Shown: positions 16,269 through 23,965 of the stretch, in pieces
Layout of the letters: each line of letters begins with the position of its first letter
How positions within the stretch are numbered: position 1 is the stretch's first letter
Program-made: the position numbers and the translations under genes
The notes under the pieces: model-generated
Databases searched by the model: none
Seen by the model: the letters and a program-made list of their open reading frames with translations, nothing else
Told to the model about the DNA's origin: nothing
Source of the DNA: Prolixibacteraceae bacterium
Lineage (GTDB): Bacteria; Bacteroidota; Bacteroidia; Bacteroidales; Prolixibacteraceae
Direction: 5' to 3'
Assembly: GCA_018648265.1 (NCBI GenBank)
Contig: JABGRN010000036.1
Location: 1 to 48,474 of the forward strand
DNA length: 48,474 nucleotides

Positions 16269-16919
16269 GTGTTTATCGTTTCAGCAAAAATTCGCCGGTC
16301 CCAAGAATATTTGCGGTTAAAAACGATTAACTGCGGGTCTTTTTTGTCAACTTTTATCTACAGAAAAAAGTTGCCGCCAGCTCATTTTTTCGACGTAATG
16401 TTATTAAGTGCTGAAAAGTGCAAATAACTGAACAAGAAATAAATAAAAGGAAATTTTAAAAAACTACGTTTTTTAATCACGAAGTATGCCGAGCCTGCCC
16501 TACGTAGATCAGAGGAAAAAAGAGAGGAAAATAAGGATATATGACAGGAGGTACCACCACACCACACAGGAATATATTTATTAATCATATTATCATTGAA
16601 TAGAGGAAAAAGAGAGGAAAAGCCAGAGAGTAATTCCGAAAAAGCCAAACAGCAACCACCAACAAAACACAACAAAAGAAAAAAACTGGTTTAAGTCCAG
16701 CACCCAGGACGAACGCAGTAAGTCCTACCATACAAAAGGAGCGAAGTGACGTACAACAAGGACAGCAGAGATGCCCTTCGGCATGAAATATTTAATGTAA
16801 AGCCAGCCCGTATGCCAAGGTTATTATTCTAATTTATTACCACCTTGGATTTGGAAGTGCTACATTTAACAGGACTGTGAGTTAAGTACTATTTTTACTA
16901 GCTTACAAATATAAATCAA
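16269..16919. other. Gene-free stretch with small inverted and direct repeats
   Basis: About 650 bp. It contains CAACTTTT/AAAAGTTG near 16349-16373. A purine-rich motif close to AGAGGAAAAAGAGAGGAAAA occurs twice (about 16512 and 16601), with a short ATGCC-CTTC-GGCAT hairpin near 16780. A 7-bp stem, CCAAGGT/ACCTTGG, lies at 16815-16848. A 97-codon minus-strand frame is low-complexity and not called. It probably represents eroded mobile DNA ahead of the IS3-type stub. Confidence 0.4.
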
Positions 16920-17021
16920 ATGAGAAAAAAATACGACAAGGAATTTAAGAAAAAGGCTGTAGAATTTTTATCCCGTATAACTTTCTCCAGTCCTTGTAGT
17001 TTATGTACAAATATTCTGTAA
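16920..17021 (+). pseudogene. Truncated IS3-type transposase orfA
   Basis: The frame opens MRKKYDKEFKKKAVEFLSR, the characteristic start of the helix-turn-helix OrfA of IS3-family elements. It then departs into unrelated residues and stops after 33 codons. No orfB and no matching right end are nearby, so it is a relic. The point of truncation coincides with the beginning of the TGTAACC cluster. Confidence 0.7.
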
Positions 17022-17248
17022 CTATGTAACCGGGTAGTTTCCAAATAATATAATGCTGGCTTTCAATGCTTTAAAAAAGTAAAAATCAGTTTTATGAGAA
17101 TGTACCGGCCTGTCACAGATAGTGCAATTAAAATGTAACCAAAAGGGTGGTTACAAAAAAAGTGTAACCGGGGCATTTTGAAAAAACAAAATGTAACCTT
17201 GTAACTCTTTAATACTTAGTTCTTTTTACTATTGGTTACAGAGTTACA
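17017..17248. repeat. Cluster of nine TGTAAC(C) sites
   Basis: Sites on the plus strand start at 17017, 17025, 17134, 17163, 17192 and 17200. On the minus strand GGTTACA or GTTACA start at 17149, 17234 and 17243. The sites at 17134 and 17149 form a perfect inverted repeat, TGTAACC-N8-GGTTACA. Density and mixed orientation resemble a binding-site cluster such as iterons or a recombination or operator region. No replication protein is encoded nearby. Confidence 0.6.
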
Positions 17249-17513
17249 TTTTTTTAGTAGTAAATAGATAAAGGGAAGGAAAAAAAGAGGGCTTATTATG
17301 CAACGTTTGAAGTATAAAACAAACTTCCTTTGGGTGATAAAGGAAAAAAAAGGTGGGCAATAATTTATATCAATGGTAAGAAAGCAATATCTGTCAACCG
17401 GAATACCGTTAAAATGCTTTTATTAAAATGCTTACACAATCGAAAATATAATATATTTAGCATATATCGGAAGACGAACCAACCTGTTATTATCAAGTAT
17501 TATTTCTGTTATG
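17249..17513. other. Upstream region of the hipBA operon
   Basis: About 265 AT-rich bases with no supportable gene. A 64-codon frame at 17330-17524 overlaps the hipBA promoter and lacks any recognisable feature. Confidence 0.35.
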
Positions 17514-17544
17514 TTTGCGTATGAAATCAATTGTTGTATCTTTG
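17514..17544 (+). promoter_or_regulatory. Bacteroidota-type promoter of hipBA
   Basis: TTTG (17514-17517), 19 bases, then TATCTTTG (17537-17544) is an exact match to the -33/-7 consensus for the primary sigma factor of this phylum. It lies 18 bases before the ATG at 17563. It therefore decides that start over the in-frame ATGs at 17515-17521. Confidence 0.85.
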
Positions 17545-17562
17545 ATTTTAAATAGAAACATT

Positions 17563-17886
17563 ATGAAATCAAAAAATGCTAGACTACTACCAAAAGAGAG
17601 TAGAATGCTTGAGCGTTTAGGAGAAAATATCAAGTTAGCCAGACTAAGACGAAAATTGACAACTGAACAAGTATCAATGCGGGCGAACATTGCCCGATCG
17701 ACACTTTGGCATGTGGAGAAAGGAAGTGAGCATATAGGAATAGGCATTTTTTTTCAAGTTTTGTCTGTTTTGGGATTGGCCAATGATCTAATAAAAGTTG
17801 CTGAGGATGATTTACTGGGGAGAAAACTTCAGGATGCCAATCTTTCAACAAAGAAAAGGGCACCTAAAAAAAATAACACATTGTAA
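17563..17886 (+). CDS. hipB: HipB-like antitoxin (Xre-family helix-turn-helix)
   Basis: This 107-residue protein has a Cro/C1-type helix-turn-helix. LGENIKLARLRRKL is followed by TEQVSMRANIARSTLWHVEKG (about residues 19-54), and a basic tail ends KKRAPKKNNTL. HipB proteins neutralise HipA and repress their own promoter. The start is set by the -7 box 18 bases upstream; the longer frame would be transcribed incompletely. Its TAA overlaps the ATG of hipA (TAATG), the usual coupled arrangement. No operator palindrome of the E. coli type is visible at the promoter. Confidence 0.85.
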   Translation: MKSKNARLLPKESRMLERLGENIKLARLRRKLTTEQVSMRANIARSTLWHVEKGSEHIGIGIFFQVLSVLGLANDLIKVAEDDLLGRKLQDANLSTKKRAPKKNNTL

Positions 17887-19136
17887 TGAAAAAAATACTT
17901 GTATTTGCAGATTGGGTCGGATTGCCCTCAGTACTAAAAATAGGAATTTTGAGATCCGAAAAATCAAAAGGTGAAGAAGTATTTTCTTTTGAATATAATG
18001 ATGAATGGCTTAGTAGCGGATTTGCACAAGTTATAGACCCAGATCTAAGGCTGTTTGGAGGGGCTCAATATCTGAATGTTAACAAACCCAACTTTGGACT
18101 TTTTCTTGACTCATCTCCAGATAGATGGGGAAGAATGCTTATGGAAAGACGAGAAGCAATAATCGCACGTAAAACGAACCAGCCAAAAAAAAGATTGATT
18201 GAATCAGATTTTCTCTTAGGAGTAAATGATGAGACCCGAATGGGGGCACTCAGATTTAAATTAGAAGAATCGGGACATTTCCTATCTGGCAATGAAGAAA
18301 TAAAAGTTCCTCCATTTATCAGTTTAAGGGAACTGGAACAAGCCAGCCTGAGATTGGAAGATGATGATTTTTTCAAGGATGAACAAGCACTGAAATGGCT
18401 GATGATGTTGATGGCCCCAGGATCATCACTTGGCGGGGCACGTCCAAAAGCAAGTGTAAGAGATACTAATGGACACTTATGGATAGCTAAATTCCCAAGC
18501 AAGAACGATAATAAAGATAGTGGGGCATGGGAATTTCTCGTAAATCAAATGGCAATAGAACTTGGAATCGATATGGCGCAAGCCGAGGCAAGAATATATT
18601 CTCAAAAACAACATACTTTTTTAACAAAAAGATTTGATAGAACGGTTCGAAATGAACGTATTCATTTCGCATCAGCAATGACCCTATTGGGATATAAAGA
18701 TGGGTATAATCACAAGGAAGGTGGCAGTTACCTTGAAATCGTTGAATTGATCGAACAATTTGGTTCAGAACCTGATAACGATATCAGAGAACTATGGCGA
18801 AGAATCGTTTTTTCGGTTGCAATATCAAATACAGATGACCATCTAAGAAACCATGGTTTCTTGCTCACTTCCAATGGGTGGAAACTTTCTCCTGCCTATG
18901 ATATCAATCCCGCGGAAAAAGGAACAGGTTTAAGCTTAAATATATCTGAAGATGACAATAGTCTTGATTTTGATCTTTGCATAAGCGTTGCAGGTTATTT
19001 TAGATGGGAAAAAGAAGATGCAGTAAATTACATAAACAGAACTAAAAAAATAGTAAAACAATGGAAAAAAAGAGCCAGTGGCATAAATATTACCAGTGCA
19101 GAACGAGTGATGATGGAATCTGCATTTACCATATAA
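17886..19136 (+). CDS. hipA: HipA-like serine/threonine kinase toxin
   Basis: HipA toxins are kinases that in E. coli phosphorylate glutamyl-tRNA synthetase and cause growth arrest. This 416-residue protein has the HipA N-terminal subdomain (about 1-120) and a Gly/Ser-rich loop, GSSLGGARPKA (179-189), corresponding to the autophosphorylation and ATP loop. The lysine in AKFPS is K202, the catalytic segment SNTDDHLRNHG is at 314-324, and the metal-binding motif LSPAYDI is at 334-340. Length and motifs are intact. It is translated from a start overlapping the hipB stop. Gene order (antitoxin first) is canonical. In this island it may stabilise the element or act in phage defence; the target is not predictable. 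Confidence 0.9.
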   Translation: MKKILVFADWVGLPSVLKIGILRSEKSKGEEVFSFEYNDEWLSSGFAQVIDPDLRLFGGAQYLNVNKPNFGLFLDSSPDRWGRMLMERREAIIARKTNQPKKRLIESDFLLGVNDETRMGALRFKLEESGHFLSGNEEIKVPPFISLRELEQASLRLEDDDFFKDEQALKWLMMLMAPGSSLGGARPKASVRDTNGHLWIAKFPSKNDNKDSGAWEFLVNQMAIELGIDMAQAEARIYSQKQHTFLTKRFDRTVRNERIHFASAMTLLGYKDGYNHKEGGSYLEIVELIEQFGSEPDNDIRELWRRIVFSVAISNTDDHLRNHGFLLTSNGWKLSPAYDINPAEKGTGLSLNISEDDNSLDFDLCISVAGYFRWEKEDAVNYINRTKKIVKQWKKRASGINITSAERVMMESAFTI

Positions 19137-19194
19137 ACACGTGTATTAAAGAACTTTAGAATACTCTACAAAGTATAGTTCCAACATAAATTAT

Positions 19195-19365
19195 TCAATA
19201 ACACGAGGATGCATCCTCGTAAAACTTCGAATAATCATGGTTAAAAATAATTTCCCCCTGGCAAGGTAAATTCTCCATATATTCTTTAATGGCGTTAACA
19301 AAAACTTCCCGGTTTCCAGGTTTGTTCAGGTTGGCTGTTGTATAAGTTTGTCCTTGTTTAATCCT
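19195..19365 (-). pseudogene. Decayed coding remnant, unidentified
   Basis: The minus strand reads a 56-codon stop-bounded segment containing GQTYTTANLNKPGNREVF and ending DYSKFYEDASSCY-stop. A shifted frame further upstream gives coding-like text (EYREKYGSSFKGLNKDKLI) interrupted by stops, which suggests one gene with a frameshift and nonsense changes. No family was recognised. An 18-bp perfect palindrome, ACGAGGATGCATCCTCGT (19203-19220), overlaps the 3' end. Confidence 0.35.
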
Positions 19366-19639
19366 TTAAAGGAACTACCATACTTTTCCCTGTATTCCAA
19401 CTATTCTACTTTGTCTTGCTTCGTAATATTTTTGCTTCCACTGTTAAAGGTACTGTGGTAATAGTTTCGTGTTCTTCTAGGGAACCAAAAAGAAAATCAA
19501 ATATCATATTTTGATATCTATTAATTATTCTCGTAACTCCTTAGTTACAACGGATGAATTTTATGGTTTGAATCCACTGGATAAAATCCTTTTTAGGTAA
19601 GAAAACTTCTACCCTTTTCATCAATTTCACCCAAGTCAG

Positions 19640-19800
19640 GTAGACTTTTTTCTACCAAACAACCCAAAATCGGGTCATTTTTTCCATACAGATTCTCATT
19701 TAGCACTAAAACTGTATAGTTTTTTCGTACCAGATTTTCATTTTGGGCTGAAACTGGTTGGTTTTTTCCGACCAGTTTACCCAGAATCGGGTCTTTTTTA
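19640..19800. repeat. T6-anchored periodic repeat
   Basis: Runs of TTTTTT begin at 19646, 19678, 19720, 19762 and 19794, giving spacings of 32, 42, 42 and 32 bases. Flanking motifs recur: AACCCAAAATCGGGTC and ACCCAGAATCGGGTC lie about 117 bases apart, and AAACTGGTTGG/CCGACCAGTTT forms an inverted pair around one T6. An 88-codon minus-strand frame spans it but appears to be translated repeat, not a gene. Confidence 0.5.
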
Positions 19801-20031
19801 ATCTTACTGTACTGATTTTTTACATGTAAATTGAAAAATTTGCAACCTGCGTAATCCAAATCAGCCCATTTTCATTTTTAATAGTGTCGGTAAACATTTT
19901 TAGTGTTGTGGTTTCCATATTATTTTTTGTTTTCGATTGGTTGGATGTGATTCAAACAAAGTTCCATCGTTTGTGAAATTGTTTCCAGTTCAGATGAAAT
20001 ATCACGAACAGCACTTCTTCAAAGGATGTAA
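19801..20031. other. IS-flanking stretch with weak coding traces
   Basis: The minus strand shows a stop-bounded tail, ISSELETISQTMELCLNHI..., ending near 19921, and a 32-codon frame beginning METTTLKMF at 19918. Both may be pieces of the gene context into which the IS inserted. Neither is identified. Confidence 0.25.
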
Positions 20032-20035
20032 ATAG

Positions 20036-21552
20036 TTCTACTTTACTAAAATGATTTTGGCTTATAATATCTATCTATGTCAGCTTGCCGTTGTCGGTGT
20101 CTTATTCGAATATGCTCCAGACAAAGATCAACCTCTTTTTGTGTAGCAAATGCCTTGGCAATAACCAACAATTTGGCATCACGGACACTTAGCAGAGGCA
20201 TTTCTTCCTGATTTTCAAGCTTTAATGTTAATATGTAAAGGCTTGCCATCATCACTAATGCCATATGATGTTGCCATGCCAACCATCCTGTTACTTGATA
20301 ACCTGACATTCCCAACTCATTTTTACAATCATCAAAACAGCGCTCTACCCAATATCTGCTACATTGAAAATATGCCCATTCTTTGTTGTTATATTTTTCT
20401 TTATCCCCATTGCTGAGTGAATATTTTATCTTCTCAGATTTGGTGATAACCAATGTCCTTTTGCAATCTTTTTCTTCTTTTCCGTCCCAATGCCAAACCG
20501 TTGCAGTGTGTACTTTTGAACGCTTCAAACCCTTTGCAGTCTTTCTTATTTGCTCTGTGCTAAAGTCCTTATCTGCAAGTAATTTTATATAGTTTTGCAA
20601 TTGAACCGGTTCAATATCTGGTTGTATTTTCGTTGGGAACTTACCTTTATTTCCTTTGCGTCCTGGTATCGAGAACGTGGGTTCGGTCAGGAAAACAAGT
20701 TCATCTTTATGAACATCCAACACGTAAAATTGACCCAAAGCATCCAATGCCCTGGTCAGTTCTGCATTATGGCCGTAAAGTCCATCGCCACCAATAAAAT
20801 CAAATTCTATTCCTGAACCAATTGCCCGCTTGACCAACTTTAAAGCCAGCTCAGGTTTTGTTTGAAATTTTTGATCCAACTCAGGTACTCCTGCTATATC
20901 ACACCTCTCTTTGTCTTTTGTCCATACTTCTGGTAAAAATAACCCGGTGCCCACCAAACTGCAAAATTTTTCATTGCTCAATGACAGATGTACAGCAACC
21001 TGGCAATTATCGACTTTGCCCACAACACCAGCATATTGGCGAGATACCCCTACCGATTTCAAACCCTTTTTCAAGTGTGAGGTTTCGTCAATTACAAGTC
21101 CTGTTGGCAAGCCACTCTTTATTTTCTGTGCCCGTAATGAGCTGTCCACCGATTTCATAGTGACCGAATTCACATCAGGTGCACTCCATTTACTAACAGA
21201 CAGAAAATGTATATATCGTTTATAATCTGAATTATTTACTTTTTCCACCATTCGTTCCATGTTCTCATGCCCCTTTTCGCATTGTAGCAGCCCCGACAAA
21301 TACTCTTCCGCAACATGCGTACAGCTCCTTGTGTACACCTTGAATAAATCATTATAACTACTGTTAATCAGTCTGTTAAGGCTGTTGTCAGAGAAATTGT
21401 CGTATTGGGTTTTGTTAGAGAAAATTTTTTTATCTGCTCGTTTTGGCTTCATTGTCAAAACAATCAGAATGCTTTAATAATTACCCTAAGATATTAATTA
21501 TTAGATATATAACAAAACAAACCACCTCTTTTTTCAATTTAGTAAAGTAGAA
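20036..21552 (-). mobile_element. Complete IS701-family insertion sequence
   Basis: Terminal inverted repeats are perfect over 15 bp: TTCTACTTTACTAAA at 20036-20050 and TTTAGTAAAGTAGAA at 21538-21552. They are flanked by the direct repeat ATAG (20032-20035 and 21553-21556), consistent with the 4-bp duplications known for this family. The single transposase gene fills the 1517-bp element and its stop codon lies in the left repeat. Perfect repeats and an intact gene indicate a recent insertion. Confidence 0.9.
20046..21458 (-). CDS. IS701-family DDE transposase
   Basis: The 470-residue transposase shows the family hallmarks. VIDETSHLKKG with D124 is followed by SVGVSRQYAG and GKVDNCQ (135-153). 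A second acidic motif, GGDGLYG, lies near 224, and the catalytic glutamate is in WVERCFDDCKNELG near 383. The N-terminal DNA-binding part has the expected length. It lies inside perfect inverted repeats, and the terminal TAG overlaps the left repeat. There is no frameshift, so the element should be able to transpose. It interrupts an already degraded region between hipA and the integrase gene. Confidence 0.93.
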   Translation of the reverse strand: MTMKPKRADKKIFSNKTQYDNFSDNSLNRLINSSYNDLFKVYTRSCTHVAEEYLSGLLQCEKGHENMERMVEKVNNSDYKRYIHFLSVSKWSAPDVNSVTMKSVDSSLRAQKIKSGLPTGLVIDETSHLKKGLKSVGVSRQYAGVVGKVDNCQVAVHLSLSNEKFCSLVGTGLFLPEVWTKDKERCDIAGVPELDQKFQTKPELALKLVKRAIGSGIEFDFIGGDGLYGHNAELTRALDALGQFYVLDVHKDELVFLTEPTFSIPGRKGNKGKFPTKIQPDIEPVQLQNYIKLLADKDFSTEQIRKTAKGLKRSKVHTATVWHWDGKEEKDCKRTLVITKSEKIKYSLSNGDKEKYNNKEWAYFQCSRYWVERCFDDCKNELGMSGYQVTGWLAWQHHMALVMMASLYILTLKLENQEEMPLLSVRDAKLLVIAKAFATQKEVDLCLEHIRIRHRQRQADIDRYYKPKSF

Positions 21553-21592
21553 ATAGATACTATGAGTAGATTCTTCTACCGGTTCGGGAAAA

Positions 21593-21940
21593 ATGTTTGA
21601 GGGAGCGAACAAATCGCTATATAAAGAATTAATTGTTCCCGGCTTTGAAGACTGTGATATTGCACTTAATGTATGGGGCGACTGTATGGTCCCGGCCCTT
21701 AACAGTGGGGAAATCGTGCTTTGCAAGGAATGGAAAGAGAGTTTTATTGAGTATGGTTATATCTATCTAATTATTACCCGGGAAAATCATAGGATGATAA
21801 AATATATACAGCCTGGAAGTGAAGCAGATATGATTAGCTGCGAAAGCCGGAACAGTTTTTACAAGCCATTCGAGGTTAACAAAACTGACATTTTAAAATT
21901 ATTTGTTATTAAGGGCCACATCGAGAGAAGTGCAATGTGA
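21593..21940 (+). pseudogene. S24-type repressor C-terminal fragment with Ser-to-Cys change
   Basis: The 115 residues correspond to the C-terminal (LexA/CI peptidase-like) half of an Xre-S24 phage or island repressor. The nucleophile motif, normally GDSM, reads GDCMVP (residues 29-34), while the lysine of HRMIKY (K70) is retained. The helix-turn-helix half is missing: in-frame stops occur at 21563-21565 and 21554-21556, just inside the IS boundary. The end overlaps the convergent integrase gene by 42 bases. In an intact island this gene would regulate excision. Here it is probably inactive, or it could be expressed as a headless domain. Confidence 0.55.
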
Positions 21941-23152
21941 ATTTACAAAATCAATTACTTTTCTGTTTGATTCATCGATTATAGAATAATCATATTTGAT
22001 GTACATGTCGGTTACGCGGTTGTCAGAATCTTCGTGTCCTAAACACAGGGCAACATCATCTTTATTGATTTTGCATTCATTTCGGGCAATGGTTGCCCAG
22101 GTATGTTTTGCCCATTTAGAAGTTACTTGTTTGTTTATTCCTGTCTTCTGGGTTATACCAACAATTTTATGATAGTTTTCTCCATGTAAATAGTTATTTA
22201 TGAAGTGTAAAAAACTTTTGCTTTGTTTGAAACGCTCCGACACATTAATTAGATTGTTACTGCCCGGATATTTTTTTATTATTCTTATTGCTACTGGTTC
22301 CAGTTTAATGGAATACAGCCGTCCGGTTTTGAATCTGTCGTAAAATACTCTTCCGTTTTGCGGTTGTTTTAGGTGGAATAGATCTATTGATTCTATTCCT
22401 ATTAGATAAAACATTAGTAAAAACATGTCCTTTGCAAATTCTTCTCCAGGATTGGAATGTTTATGATTCATAAACATTTGTAGTTCTTCAATGGTAAGTA
22501 CATGGTCTTTGGATTTGACTTTTCGTTTTGGCATTTGGTATCGCCTGAAAGGGTAGTGTGGAATAGGTATTACACCAATGTTTTCGTCGTTGTAATAGTC
22601 TCGGGCTTTGTTAAAAATTGCTCGAAACGAAATCATATAATTAATGACACCATTTTTTACTCCTCTATTGTACAGATATGCTTCGTACCGTTGTAAAAAA
22701 CTAAGATTGATTTCGGAAAAAGGAAGTTGTTGTCCAGTAAAATTTTGAAGACTTTTTACTGAATACTTGTATTGTTCCGCTGTCCCTATCTTTTTAGTTG
22801 TATTAATTAGGTGATCTGCAAACACAAAAAAATCGAGTTGATTAGAAGAGATGTTATCATTGAGGATGTATGATTTTATTTCGGCTATGCTCATTAAATT
22901 CCTACGCTCACCTAATTCAATGTCAACTTTGAGACATTTTTGCAACCAGTTGTTAATTCTTAAATTGATAAAATTCTGATTTTTACCCTTTACATGTCCT
23001 GTTTTATTGTCCATTTGTGTTGGATTAACATAAAGGTCGGTCGAAATATAATTTATTTTCCGATTGTGAGTAATTCTAATTTTAATGTTGGTTGTTCCAT
23101 CAGCTTTTAAGTCTTTTGTTCCCTTTAAAATTATTGCTTTAAATGTTGCCAT
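21899..23152 (-). CDS. Tyrosine-type site-specific recombinase (island integrase)
   Basis: This 417-residue integrase has an N-terminal arm-binding domain (about 1-90), a SAM-like core-binding domain (about 105-200) and a C-terminal catalytic domain (about 215-400). The C-terminal LGHEDSDN motif (H373) and the nucleophile in VTDMYIKYD (Y384) are present, as is a lysine at K275. The position of Arg I carries E254 (GIESIDL) and the Arg II box reads KWAKHTW, with lysine at 349. Relatives in this Bacteroidota group usually have WARH there, from memory. It lies next to a tRNA-Leu 3' end, which is the likely integration target. The substituted arginines make activity uncertain. Confidence 0.85.
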   Translation of the reverse strand: MATFKAIILKGTKDLKADGTTNIKIRITHNRKINYISTDLYVNPTQMDNKTGHVKGKNQNFINLRINNWLQKCLKVDIELGERRNLMSIAEIKSYILNDNISSNQLDFFVFADHLINTTKKIGTAEQYKYSVKSLQNFTGQQLPFSEINLSFLQRYEAYLYNRGVKNGVINYMISFRAIFNKARDYYNDENIGVIPIPHYPFRRYQMPKRKVKSKDHVLTIEELQMFMNHKHSNPGEEFAKDMFLLMFYLIGIESIDLFHLKQPQNGRVFYDRFKTGRLYSIKLEPVAIRIIKKYPGSNNLINVSERFKQSKSFLHFINNYLHGENYHKIVGITQKTGINKQVTSKWAKHTWATIARNECKINKDDVALCLGHEDSDNRVTDMYIKYDYSIIDESNRKVIDFVNSHCTSLDVALNNK

Positions 23153-23239
23153 ATTTGTTGATTAGTATAACAAATTCATAAACTATTCATAAACATTTAC
23201 TGTTTAAAGGTACAAATATTCGTGTACAGTACAAAAAAA

Positions 23240-23267
23240 AAGGATTATCAATTTTTTGATAATCCTT
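23240..23267 (-). terminator. Terminator after tRNA-Leu
   Basis: AAGGATTATCAA (23240-23251) pairs with TTGATAATCCTT (23256-23267). On the minus strand it is followed by T8-9. It sits between the tRNA gene and the integrase start, so it separates host tRNA transcription from the island. Confidence 0.8.
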
Positions 23268-23322
23268 CCTTTAGGCTTGTTTTCCTAGTGTTTTCCTAAT
23301 GTTTCCGTTTCTTTTAGCTCTG

Positions 23323-23406
23323 TGCCCAGAACAGGACTCGAACCTGCACGCCATTGCTGACACTAGTCCCTGAAACTAGCGCGTCTACCAATTCCGCCAC
23401 CTGGGC
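23323..23406 (-). tRNA. tRNA-Leu (anticodon CAG)
   Basis: Read on the minus strand, the 84-nt gene starts GCCCAGG and ends TCTGGGC plus discriminator A. The CCA is not encoded. The anticodon stem CTAGT/ACTAG encloses loop TTCAGGG, giving CAG. A long variable arm (GTGTCAGCAATGGCG region) marks a class II tRNA, and GGTTCGAGTCC forms the T arm. Its 3' end faces the integrase gene and is the likely attachment site. Confidence 0.95.
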
Positions 23407-23486
23407 ATTGAGTGGTGCAAATATATAAAAAAATCCGCCTTTCGGGTACACTTAAAAAGCGGTTAATAATACACAATAAAATATAT

Positions 23487-23957
23487 TTAGTACATTTTTA
23501 TCTGTTCTCCTGAGGTAATTTTTTCACAGTACCGGCATTTTAACGAAAGCGGCTCTTTTAATACTACTTTGAAACATGTAGTAATTGTTTCGTTATTTGT
23601 TATACATTTCGGATTGAAACATTTTACTATCCCCTTTATAACATCTGGAATCTCGACTATTCGTTTTTCTACTACTTTGTAATCCTTAATAATATTTAAG
23701 TTTGCATGGGGCGCAATTAAAGCAATTTTGTTTATTTCATTGTCTTTGAAAAACTTGTCGGTAACTTTGATAATTGCTTTTGCCCCTAGTTTTCCACTTT
23801 CAAGATTGGTCCCAAAAGTTATTTGGTTTTCTATTTTATCTAAACCTAAAATTGAAATTACCTTAAATAAATTTTTAGCCGGAATATGATCTATTACTGT
23901 GCCGTCTTTAATTGCACTAACTTTTAATTTTAGTTTTTTCTTAGTATTTTCTTTCAT
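23487..23957 (-). CDS. pyrI: Aspartate carbamoyltransferase regulatory chain
   Basis: PyrI binds CTP/ATP and transmits allosteric control to PyrB in the first committed step of pyrimidine synthesis. The 156-residue protein has the nucleotide-binding domain (about 8-100) and a C-terminal zinc domain with C113, C118, C141 and C144 in the CFNPKC and CRYCEK motifs. It starts 8 bases after pyrB, so the two are one operon. The length is normal. Confidence 0.95.
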   Translation of the reverse strand: MKENTKKKLKLKVSAIKDGTVIDHIPAKNLFKVISILGLDKIENQITFGTNLESGKLGAKAIIKVTDKFFKDNEINKIALIAPHANLNIIKDYKVVEKRIVEIPDVIKGIVKCFNPKCITNNETITTCFKVVLKEPLSLKCRYCEKITSGEQIKMY

Positions 23958-23965
23958 GGCTTTTT

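Larger units (their letters stand above)
1..23322. mobile_element. Genomic island (partial) next to tRNA-Leu
   Basis: The tyrosine recombinase gene lies between the tRNA-Leu(CAG) 3' end and a long run of accessory genes: repressor fragment, IS, toxin-antitoxin, type I restriction-modification, SSB-tailed protein, RadC-like and ArdC-like proteins. To the right of the tRNA only housekeeping genes follow. Integration at the 3' end of a tRNA gene is a standard insertion mode for tyrosine recombinases. The far attachment site is not visible, so the island probably continues beyond base 1. No conjugation or relaxase gene is seen in this part, so transfer ability cannot be judged. The right boundary is inferred from gene content and the tRNA, not from a matched pair of att repeats. 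Confidence 0.6.

Noticed and set aside
16382-16675. 97-codon minus-strand frame
   Set aside because: Low-complexity translation of purine-rich repeats with no supportable start or domain.
17330-17524. 64-codon plus-strand frame before hipB
   Set aside because: It ends inside the hipBA promoter and shows no conserved features.
19593-19859. 88-codon minus-strand frame with internal peptide repeats
   Set aside because: The peptide repeats come from the T6 DNA repeat, and the 32/42-base periods do not keep a protein repeat in register.
21481-21726. 81-codon minus-strand frame across the IS end
   Set aside because: It is antisense to the S24 fragment and crosses the IS terminal repeat.
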